Positions 55,750 to 64,000 of a stretch of DNA of 64,000 nucleotides are shown here, in pieces (within the stretch, counting starts at the first letter, position 1; each line of letters opens with the position of its first letter). The translations under genes and the position numbers were made by a program. Under the pieces are notes generated by a model. That model did no database searches. It saw only the letters and a list, made by a program, of their open reading frames with translations, and was not told where the DNA came from. The stretch comes from Micromussa lordhowensis (taxonomy: Eukaryota > Cnidaria > Anthozoa > Scleractinia > Lobophylliidae): contig OZ026600.1 in the NCBI GenBank assembly GCA_964020085.1, positions 19,590,194-19,654,193 on the forward strand, written 5' to 3'.

Positions 55750-58334
55750 ATGGAGGAAAGGAGCAAAGATTTTCGAGAAGCGTTATCAAATATCGCTCGT
55801 CAGGCAAGGTCATTGTTGCAAAATTTTAATGATAGTAATGTACAGCCTATTGAACAACGAATGTTGGAACAAAGACCTCGTGATTCGGGAAATATATCGG
55901 CGAGAACGCCATCATCAAGTCAGGCTAATGTAAACAACAGCAATGTGGAAAGCACAGCGGTGGCCGCACAGTTAAGGAACTTATTTCCGACTGTTGGTAA
56001 AAGATCATTTGGTGGTAAGTCGTTGAATAGCAAGTGTATTAAAGGTAAGAAGCCTCCAGCCAAAAAAGCAAAGAAAGATGTAGTGCATAAAGACGTGGTT
56101 CTTCTTCCTTCTCCTGACACGAAGTCAGTGCCTACCCACCAGACGCGATGTCGGTTGGAATACAACGGATTTGTTGTTCATGCATTTCCAGTAGACAAGC
56201 CCCTGCAGGAAGAAGATCTTCGAGCTCAAATTAGAGAGTTATTCCCATCCCTTGCAGAAACAGACTTTGAATTTGTAAAGTCCTGTTACGGTCAAATTAT
56301 TACACCAAAATTGGCCACTGGTGTACATTTCTCAGCTTCACGTGTTCTTGGCCTTGCTGGACAAGGGAGCATATACATTCGACCAGAATGTGATATCTCT
56401 GCCAGTCTTTGTAGTGACACTGATAGTCCTCCCCAGAGTCCTGAACATTATCCAAGTGGTGGACATCCAAGCCAAAGTTCACTGCTTCCTGAACAAGTGG
56501 AAATTGCTGATGATGGCGAATGCAGTGGTTTGTCAAATGTTTCATACCTTTCAACTGCAGCAGCAGTGCAACAAATCGACGAGGGCTGGATAAGTTAAAA
56601 GATATGTTCCCTGGGAAAAGCACCAGTATCCTGCAGAATGCCCTTACCTGCCATGGGAGTGTCAGCCGGGCTGCTCTTTCCCTCTCCTCCCAAAATCTCC
56701 CTTTTGAGAGTGACACTGGTGATGAAGGTGATGATGATGATAGCCTCTTGGAGCCTGTTTTCTCCCCAGCAAATGGAAAAGCAGATTCCCTGGATACAGT
56801 GTTGAAGGAACTTCAGAAAGGTTTGAGTACCCAGAAAGAAAAGCTCAAAGTTGACGAAGAGGATGTTTTCAATGATGTGATGGCCTACTATAAAGATCCC
56901 AGCTTTGATCCTTCAAAGCGACTAAGAATCCTTTACTCAGGACAGCCAGCTGTGGACACAGGTGGAGTAGCCAGGCACTTCTTTAGCCAGCTTCTCCAAG
57001 TCATACAGTGTATCTCAGATGTTCTTCCAGGGCACCAATTACAAAAGTCCTGTTTATAATGCCGACATTGTAGCTTCTGGTATGATGAAATACATTGGAA
57101 CAATCATTGTGCACAGCATTTTGCAAGGAGGTCCTAGTTTCCCTGTGTTTAGTCCCTCTGTTTATCGCTACATAGCAACAAGGGATGTTGATACAGCAAT
57201 GGATACACTGAACTATGGAGACTGCTCAGAGCCCGTGAAAAATATTATTGACAAGGTATTGTACATGTTATGTCTTTGTGTTGCATACTAACAATAATGT
57301 TGATTCGTCTCTTCCCTTTTAAGTTGTTTGCTCTTTAAATAAGTTCTATCTTTCAAAAAGTGCTGGTGCTACCTGAAGGGAAGTCAGCCTCTTTGTTTAT
57401 ATCAGAGCCAAGGTGGACAGAAGGTGACAAAATTTATAATATTATTTCCCACCCAACTAGGTATGAGGGAACTGTAAACACATGAAAAATGATGCTGGCA
57501 TCAATGTGCACTGTCTATTGAATGAACATAAACTTGAAAAGATTTATCCTTAAGGAAGGAAGGACTGATCGCAATATTTTTTATTAACAGATTGCCCAGG
57601 CTGAAGATGTCTCCACACTTGACCAAGAAGAATGTGCTAGTTTCTTGTCTGAATGTGGCCTGCCAGTAGTGTTATCTGTAAGTCTTGAAAAGATAATAAT
57701 ACTAGAAAGTGATTTCTTGAAAATTTCTGATTTAAGGCAAGTTCCTTTTTTTCATTTCACAATAATAGTTTATTTAGTGTCCCAAGCTATCATAGGAGTT
57801 CTTTACCCCCAAAACTAAAGTAAATGATTTTATTTTTCAGAATGACAACAAAATGAGGGTAATTCAAGGGATAATAATTCACGATGTCATAAGCCGACCC
57901 AAGATTGTTCTAGATCAGCTTGGAGAGGGTCTGGCTTTCGAGCTAAAATGGCAGAGTGCCCTGACATGTTTGAGAAGCTGTTTGTGCCTAGCATTGATAG
58001 TAGGTTGAGTGCAGCACAATTGGTTAATGTACTACAGTTTCCATCGGAGATGAGTGAAGATGACAGAACTGTTGCAAATTACCTTAAACAGTACTTACAT
58101 AAGGCTGATATTGAAATGCTTGAAAATTTTGTCTTTTTTGTCACTGGTTCCTCTAGTTTGCCCAACTTCGGATTAAGTAGAATCAATGTAAAATTTGACA
58201 ATGTCCCTTCTATTTTTGCATCAACATGTTTTCTTTTATTAACTCTTCCAAATTACTTTGAAAGTGAAGAAAGTTTCAGTTTATTGCTAAATGCTGTCAT
58301 TGGTTCTGTAAAGAAATCCTTCAACTGTGTGTAA
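55750..58334 (+). pseudogene. HECT-domain E3 ubiquitin ligase on the transposon, broken in this copy
   Basis: It starts MEERSKDFREALSNI. The N-terminal about 275 residues are basic and Ser-rich with a KKPPAKKAKK nuclear-signal-like patch. Next is a short CUE-like stretch (DKLKDMFPGKSTSIL), an acidic linker, then the HECT domain: LRILYSGQPAVDTGGVARHF, NYKSPVYNADIVASGMMKY and the C-lobe with active-site cysteine in IFASTCFLLLTLPNY. Two introns with normal signals are seen, 57256-57590 and 57678-57840. Frame breaks lie near 56585, 57020 and 57935, so this copy is probably dead. HECT enzymes accept ubiquitin on the cysteine and pass it to a substrate. Its position inside the inverted repeats, on the opposite strand to the transposase, marks it as transposon cargo. 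Confidence 0.85.
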
Positions 58335-58943
58335 TTCATATCCACTGGTTATTCAGTCATTGACTCATGACATTGAAGACTTGTTAACATATAAAAGTTA
58401 AAGAGTTCAATTGTTCACTTTTAGGCGGAATATTCTCCCACTGATACTTCAGTGGCATTTGTTGTTGTTATATTGATTTTTTAAGAAGCATTGCAGCCAC
58501 ATGACTATTATTGTTGGCATGTTTACATGGTGAAGCCTGGTCCTTCAAGGTTTAATTGATAATTATGTTTAACTTGATGTGTGCAGAAGTTCATGTACAT
58601 GTAGGACCATTTTTCAACTTTCATACTGTACTTTCACTGGCATTGACAAAAGGTAGCAAAACCAGTGTTAACTCATTTTCACCAGTAGTTTTGAGTTATT
58701 TTGAAGCTACAACCCCGGACAAAACTGTTGAGACATTTCAATACAATTTTCAATTTCGCGCGATGTTATCATCATGTCCAAAAGGAACAAATTCGTCCCC
58801 CTCCCCACCCCAGGTGCAATGTTGTTTCGGCTCAGCAGTTCAAGCGTGCATTTCTTGTGTTACTGCAAACAACATTGCAATAGGGGAGGGGGGAAAACAG
58901 TCTTTTAATTTGCGACAGTAAGCATTTTTGTCAGGGTGAGTGC

Positions 58944-60132
58944 TAGCCTGAATTTCAGCCGTCTCCTCCTCTCGCTAAGTCTCGGGAGAGAGACGTCTGA
59001 AAGCACTGGGCGATAATGTCGTCCAGTGACGTCACGAGTCAAAAGTGGTAATTTATGAACCTTCACTAGACAAAACCGTTAAGTTTGGTGGACGTCAATC
59101 ATCTCCGCCTCCTTATCGACCGTATAAAGTCGACCGTATATAGTCTTAAACTTTGCAGCGGTCCACTCGTAAAAATTAGCATTTTACTTTCAGTATGCTC
59201 GGTTAGCTCACTAAATACACTGGAATTAAATATTCCTTGAAGTTTGTAACTTGACTCGTGCGGCTTGGGTTTCTCAACGGCCATTCGCATGCATGAATGA
59301 CCCCGAGAGCAAGCAAATGTCGCACACCGAGCAAATCTACACATGAACTAAATTATCTATGTACGTATTCATGGGGCTACGGACTAAACAAAACTTCTAA
59401 TAAACCTGATAATTTTATGGTAATAGGTCGTAAGGTTTATGGGTTTAAGTATATGTTCAGTCCGTATCCCCAAGAAAATACTTGCAGAATAATTTGTTTG
59501 CTCACGTGCAGATTTGCTTGCTCTCGGGGTCATTCACGCATGCGAATGGCCGTTGAAAAACCCGACAAATGTCTTCATTTAAGGATTTGAATGAGTGCTT
59601 TGCCAATGTATTTAGTGTGCTAGCCGTACATATCGAAAGTACGGTAAAATGATAATATTTTACGAGTAAACTGCTGCAAGGTTTCAGGCTTTTTTTTCAG
59701 GTAAATTTTGCATATGACTATGCTTCGTTTGGAAAATGGCTGTACCGCTTTGAAAGCTCAATCACCACTGACGAGTGGAGCCATACATATTAAGGGTTTT
59801 CCATATCCCGTAGGCAAGTTTACGAATACATCGCTTCCGCTAAGAATTTTCCTGTTGCGGATTGAGGTTTTGAACCCCAAAGGTCGAGCATACACCAGAA
59901 ACGGCTTTAACTCTTGTGGCGTTAGCTCGCGATTTTCTTCGAACGCGCGACGTTTGGCAATAAAATTATTCAAATTATCCGCGGAGGGCGAATAAATTAA
60001 ACACAGCAACCAATCAGAAGCACTACAAGGTTTTCTGGTAGTGACGTCACTGGACGACATTATCGCCCAGTGCCTTCAGACGTCTCTCTCCCGAGACTTA
60101 GCGAGAGGAGGAGACGGCTGAAATTCAGGCTA
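58944..60132. mobile_element. MULE-like transposon (1189 bp) with 9-bp target duplication
   Basis: Inverted ends of about 114 bp start tagcctgaatttcagccgtc at the left and end gacggctgaaattcaggcta at the right. The 9 bases ggtgagtgc occur on both sides (58935-58943 and 60133-60141). Long inverted repeats with a 9-bp duplication are typical of Mutator-like elements. It carries no transposase; part of the inside encodes a helicase fragment (59758-60060). A second internal inverted repeat pairs about 59270-59345 with 59505-59575. Confidence 0.88.
59758..60060 (-). pseudogene. RecQ-like helicase fragment carried by the MULE-like element
   Basis: The frame reads KILSGSDVFVNLPTGYGKPL after an upstream stretch rich in Phe and Leu. 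RecQ helicases have a matching motif 0 and Walker A (D-V-F-V-x-x-P-T-G-x-G-K-S). Here the residue after the Walker lysine is Pro instead of Ser, which should abolish nucleotide binding. Only about 100 codons are present and the frame begins within the inverted repeat. It looks like a captured gene piece and not a working enzyme. Confidence 0.65.
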
Positions 60133-60141
60133 GGTGAGTGC

Positions 60142-61102
60142 AAAAAATAGGTATATTTGTAATGTGTCTCAACAGGTTTTGTCCGAGGTTGTAGCTATCC
60201 TCAAATTCTGATGAATCAGGAAATTATGTTGTAGTTGTTCACTTGATTGTTCAGGTATGGGGAATACCTGCATCAGCCCATGTCGTTTACTTACTTGTAG
60301 TGCTACTTGGCAAACACCTCTTTTCAATGGCCAAAAAGCTGATTGGCTTGTAACAGTTGAGACAAAAACTATGACAAAGTGACAATAAATGTTGTGTTTT
60401 AATTGCCATTTTATGCTTTCCTCGATTTGTAACTCAAGTCTCCACATATATGTAACCACGGTACCTGTAGAAGTTGGCCACGTTATATAAAAAATGCTTG
60501 TGGCAATTAATTATCAAAGGGTAATAATGTAATTTGTAAAAGGTGCTATTGGGTGAACTAAAACATAAATTTTATATTTTAATCAGTTGGAGTCCCTCAA
60601 TACACCAACAAATGGACCTAAATGACCTGCTTGTTTGTCTTTATAGGATTTCAGTTGTCTTATGATTACCTTGTGACCTGTTTTGGTGCTGCTAATGGCA
60701 AAAACATTAATTAACTGTAACAATACAACAAAAATGTTAAACGAAAAATTCAAGTGGTAACCTTAAACAGAACGGAAATACCTGTCCAGTAAATTAACCG
60801 TGGAAACAACTATTTGAAAGAAAACATTAGTTGTCATTACTGTGTGGCATGTGCAAATTGTCTTTAATTAAACTCACATGCTACATATGTCTTGTGAAAT
60901 GAGTGGAAGACACTGAGGCAGTTGTTCCTAGTTATGACATGGCTGTATACAAATAAATTTCTATTCAATTTAGCAAACCCAGACTGTACCTCCATGTCTT
61001 TTTCTTCCACTACTGAGCAAGCATTTTTTGGCACTAACATTACTTTTCCCAGTCCTTTAAAGGGACCTGTTACGTTTCCCCCAGTTACTCCCCACACAAT
61101 AG
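60142..61102. other. Transposon interior between the HECT 3' end and the transposase 3' end
   Basis: I recognise no gene here. It should hold the convergent 3' untranslated regions of the HECT gene (plus strand) and the transposase (minus strand), apart from the MULE-like insertion to its left. Confidence 0.45.
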
Positions 61103-62661
61103 TTATGTTCTAATTATTCCTGAAAGCATAGCATGAACAACCCCTACAAGCTCGACATATTTGGGGATTCTTTCATCTTTTCTTAGGTTTGTTGGTACCA
61201 AGGAATGAAGGTGGTCTAGTTGACTTCCACTCAAAGGTATGTTACTGCTTGGAACAACTACCTCTTGATCCTCCTCTGCAACAAAACTGTCATCTTCATC
61301 TACTCCGTACCAAAACAGTTCGTCCTCTGTTAAAATGACTGACATCTAATGGCGAGTTCTTGTCAATTGCAGTTCTTAAAATGCCCTCAGTCCAAAGCTG
61401 AAGAGGAGATGAACCACCTTCCGTGCTAAGACCATGGTAATTCCATTGTCTGGTAAATTCTTCCAGAGATTTGTTAATTTCCTGTGAATACACAAGATGA
61501 AGTGATAACAAATGAACTTCATTAACAGGGTCTAACAGGCCAGAAGTTTCCATCATGTTAAACTCGTCTATATAACTTTTGAGAACACCACTGGTTACAT
61601 CCCTATGAAGCCGTTCCACTCTTTGATTGTGAACTGAACTTCCAGTTATCATGCTTCCTCTGTTCACTCCCCGGCACTCCAACATCATTCGGGCCACGCC
61701 CATGTTTAAGACCATGGTCACTTCTAACTCTTGAAGGTATGCCATACGATTGGCAGGTATTCTGAAACAATTCAAGTACTGTATCTGATTTGTTATTGTC
61801 TGCACAGTACATATATGGTATCAACCTGGAATATCCATCAATAGCGGTATGTACCACAAATCGCCAACGTATCATCTTGTGATTTCCGTCTATGTGCCAG
61901 AGGGCATTTGGACATCACACATTGTACTTTCGTCTACGTATGGTCCCTCTCCACCGAAGTGCTGTTCCAACTGGATCCAGCTCGCGCATCATCTCTCGGA
62001 CTCTCCATCGCTGCACTCGTATTCCCCTGCTTTGTAAAGCACCTAACATCCGGGTTTGACCAATTCCAGGAGTGATAGTCGTTATTTCTTGTATGATTTC
62101 CCTTAGTTCACCATTTCCAGTGGCAGACCAGTTCATCTCTTCCTCGTCATCGATTTGAAACTCTTACCGCCTTCTAGTTAGGGTTTTTGTGGAGATTCCG
62201 AGAAGTTCCGCTATTCTGACCCAAGGAAAGTGTAACTCTCGGAGAAATAGTATTTGCCTTTTGGAAACCTCCAGTTTCGGTTGACCTCTCATACCTGTGT
62301 ACTCCCTCTTACATTGGTGGGCTGGCCCACTAACTGTGTCTTCACGTAAATAATCTGCCATATTCTCAAAATAGATTCGGAGCCTGGCCAAGTGTGTGGA
62401 CAGCTCATCCATGTTGCTATGAAAATTTGCCATTTCTAAATCACGATCTGAATTGATGAGTTCGGAAGCTCTCTCTTTCAAAATAAAAACAGTTTCCCCA
62501 GCTTCTGAAAGCCTTTCGTGCAACATTTCTATTCTGTCTATGTCCCCAGCTGATGAAAATGCATAAATGCATTGTTCTGCTTCGGCAAGTAGTGCTTTTG
62601 TCCGTTCAAAAAACGATATGAGTCGATTCTCTGATCCACCGATACCACCAAGAGCCGCCAT
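61103..62661 (-). pseudogene. DDE integrase-like transposase (IS3EU-like), broken in this copy
   Basis: It starts MAALGGIGGSENRLISFFER. Residues 1-130 are a predicted coiled coil, followed by a helix-turn-helix (FPWVRIAELLGISTKTLTRR). The catalytic domain shows the three acidic positions: Asp in [14 protein letters not shown], Asp in SRVRSDHG, and Glu in [12 protein letters not shown]. The C-terminus is acidic (DELFWYGVDEDDSF). Two stop codons interrupt the frame (62164-62166 and 61915-61917), and frameshifts occur near 61690 and 61345, so the protein is not made intact. The D-D-E spacing and the order helix-turn-helix then integrase core resemble bacterial IS3 transposases. Confidence 0.88.
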
Positions 62662-62707
62662 TTTGGTTCAGTCACTGCCCGCGAGAGACCTGGTAACAAA
62701 ATGAGCT

Positions 62708-63081
62708 CGTAAAGCGCGCGGTGCATCATACCGTACTGCATACGCATAGGAATTTGAATGCTAAATAAAAGTGTATTTGGGCATGGATATATGACAATGA
62801 CCATACAGAGTATAGAGTAAGTTGAGCATGCTTATTTAGATTTTGGCATGGTTATGTGACAATGACCAGACAGAATATAAAATAAATTGAGCATGTTTAT
62901 TTAGACTTTGGCATGGTTAAATGACAATGACTGCAGAATATAAAGTAAGTTTAGTACGTTTATTTAGATTTTGTCATAATTATATCGCAATGACCATAAC
63001 AGAGATAAAGTATGTCACGTTAAGTAGGAGTTAAGCACATATAAGTAATGTTTGCAATATTGTCCAGTACGGCGCCCCATA
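62708..63081. repeat. Right terminal inverted repeat with 64-bp subrepeats
   Basis: The inverse of 55289-55664. The extreme end reads ggcgccccata. The 6 bases after it (ctggct) pair with caggct before the left end as the imperfect target duplication. Confidence 0.9.
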
Positions 63082-63429
63082 CTGGCTGGCTTTGAAAGGA
63101 AGCTTCAGGGCCGTTATGAAGGAATACAACTTGTGAATGTTTGTCGTGAGTGTTTGTCGTGTGCTTCGATTTCCGTATCGGTTGCACGATTGGTGCCATC
63201 CTCCTTATTTAAGGTTATATATACGATCCTGCAGGTGCGAATGTGGAAGATGTAACTCTCAATACCTGCAGAACCCCAAAGAGTTAAAATCACTGGTAAT
63301 CTTGGCAAGTATTTTTTGTACAAGGGTACTCATCTTGTCAAGTTCACGTAAATAACATCAGAGGCAGAAGCATTATTTTATAATTTGTTTAATGTCTCAT
63401 AAAGAAAACTATATTGTATTATTCATGTG

Positions 63430-63530
63430 ATATCCAGACTACTCAAGAACCTAGAAAACGTTATCAGCCTTCAGCCTCGGCTGATAACTCTTACCTCAAC
63501 CGTTCTGGATATAACAATAAAACTCTTCCT
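63430..63530. repeat. Short hairpin repeat
   Basis: ttatcagccttcagcctcgg ctgataa forms a compact stem-loop. Similar words (gcctcagccttcggctttga) occur near 50250, so this is probably a small dispersed repeat family. Confidence 0.4.
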
Positions 63531-63699
63531 ATAACAAATTTTCACTCCAAGCTATTGCTAATTATTGCACTATATTTTACACACAGTGACTGAGACATTA
63601 AACTACTGAGAACAAAATTGACAAGTGATTTAGAATACAATGTGAATGTTAAAAAAATGGTCTGAAAACTTCTCCCCATCCTCATAGATTCAGTCTCAT

Positions 63700-63915
63700 T
63701 CATTCTGCTGGTAACTGATTTCTTGGGCAAGTAGTTACATTTCTGTGCCCTTTCATGGGTTGTTTGCAGGCAGTACAGTGCCGGGGATTTCCTCTAGAGG
63801 TCTGTGGCTGCTGCTGGATCACGGTCACTGTAACTGAAATAAACAAGTGTGGTGTAATTAGCCTTACATATGATTCTGAGATAGTGGGGTTAAACTGTTC
63901 TAAGCATTTGCTCAT
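63700..63915 (-). CDS. Possible zinc-knuckle exon at the window edge
   Basis: The minus-strand frame contains CTACKQPMKGHRNVTTC, a C-x2-C-x4-H-x5-C knuckle like those in retroelement gag proteins and several transposon-linked proteins. No other part of the protein is in the window, so both the ends and the nature of the gene are unknown. Confidence 0.35.
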   Translation of the reverse strand: MSKCLEQFNPTISESYVRLITPHLFISVTVTVIQQQPQTSRGNPRHCTACKQPMKGHRNVTTCPRNQLPAE

Positions 63916-64000
63916 TTTAAAATGTAAATTACCTGGGGCTGTCGGGGCACATCTTGGACAGTATTTCCTTTTCTTTCAGTCCTCTTCTCGATAGCCTCCT

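Larger units (their letters stand above)
55289..63081. mobile_element. 7.8-kb IS3EU-like DNA transposon carrying a HECT ligase gene
   Basis: Terminal inverted repeats of about 375 bp run 55289-55664 and 62708-63081. The ends are TACGGGGCGCCGTAC at the left and GTACGGCGCCCCATA at the right. Each repeat contains three to four subterminal units of about 64 bp (word cattgtca...aaccatgcc...aaataa...catgctcaa). The flanking 6-mers caggct and ctggct differ at one position and look like a target duplication. The cargo is a DDE transposase on the minus strand (61103-62661) and a HECT ubiquitin ligase on the plus strand (55750-58334). The element later received a MULE-like insertion at 58944-60132. Assignment to IS3EU rests on the TAY...RTA ends, the 6-bp duplication and the IS3-like integrase, all from memory. 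Confidence 0.88.
54905..63330 (+). pseudogene. Acidic-protein gene split by two transposon insertions
   Basis: Three pieces appear to belong together. First, 54905-54944 (MSKSDSDSEQSYC). Second, 55094-55288 (DDLEFNYISGPYMIEAVEVE ... EPMASEEWISEYEKKQKTQA). Third, 63088-63165 (GFERKLQGRYEGIQLVN). The second and third join in frame once the 7.8-kb transposon and one copy of its target duplication are disregarded. A possible later exon from 63232 reads CECGRCNSQYLQNPKE, a C-x-C-G-x-C cluster. An acidic N-terminus followed by such a cysteine cluster resembles the P2X7-type C-terminal domain proteins that are numerous in cnidarians. That link is from memory and uncertain. The gene is non-functional here. 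Confidence 0.55.

Overview
The window is animal nuclear DNA. It is AT-rich, has spliced genes with GT-AG introns, and is dense with transposable elements. The gene set and the abundant short palindromic repeats suggest a cnidarian, most likely a stony coral or sea anemone. That taxonomic call is inference; no rRNA or mitochondrial marker is present.

Four genes look functional. (1) On the minus strand, 801-10267, small exons lead to an alpha-crystallin/Hsp20-domain exon. (2) On the minus strand, 16276-26313, nine exons with fully matching phases encode the peroxisomal AAA ATPase PEX6 (about 1122 aa). (3) On the plus strand, 26514-27518, a single uninterrupted exon encodes the ribonucleotide reductase small subunit (334 aa). 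It lies head to head with PEX6 across 200 bp. (4) On the plus strand, 28413-52336, fourteen phase-matched exons encode a 794-aa WD40-like beta-propeller protein that I could not assign to a named family.

The introns of gene 4 hold much of the mobile DNA. A 5'-truncated LINE is itself interrupted by a decayed Ty3-type LTR retrotransposon (31430-37022). Further along are a nearly 1-kb foldback element with a 7-bp target duplication, a partial exon duplication, and a MITE that carries a second TTAA-flanked MITE.

The right end (about 54900-63300) is a nest of insertions. An acidic-protein exon is split first by a 149-bp MITE and then by a 7.8-kb DNA transposon (55289-63081). That transposon has about 375-bp terminal inverted repeats, TAC...ATA ends and an imperfect 6-bp target duplication. 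On one strand it carries a DDE integrase-like transposase, and on the other an intron-containing HECT E3 ubiquitin ligase. It is itself interrupted by a MULE-like element (58944-60132, 9-bp target duplication) that carries a fragment of a RecQ-like helicase. The pairing of a HECT ligase with an IS3EU-like transposase is the most interesting system in the window. Both genes carry breaks in this copy.

The left 16 kb outside the Hsp20 exons is mostly noncoding with scattered repeats.
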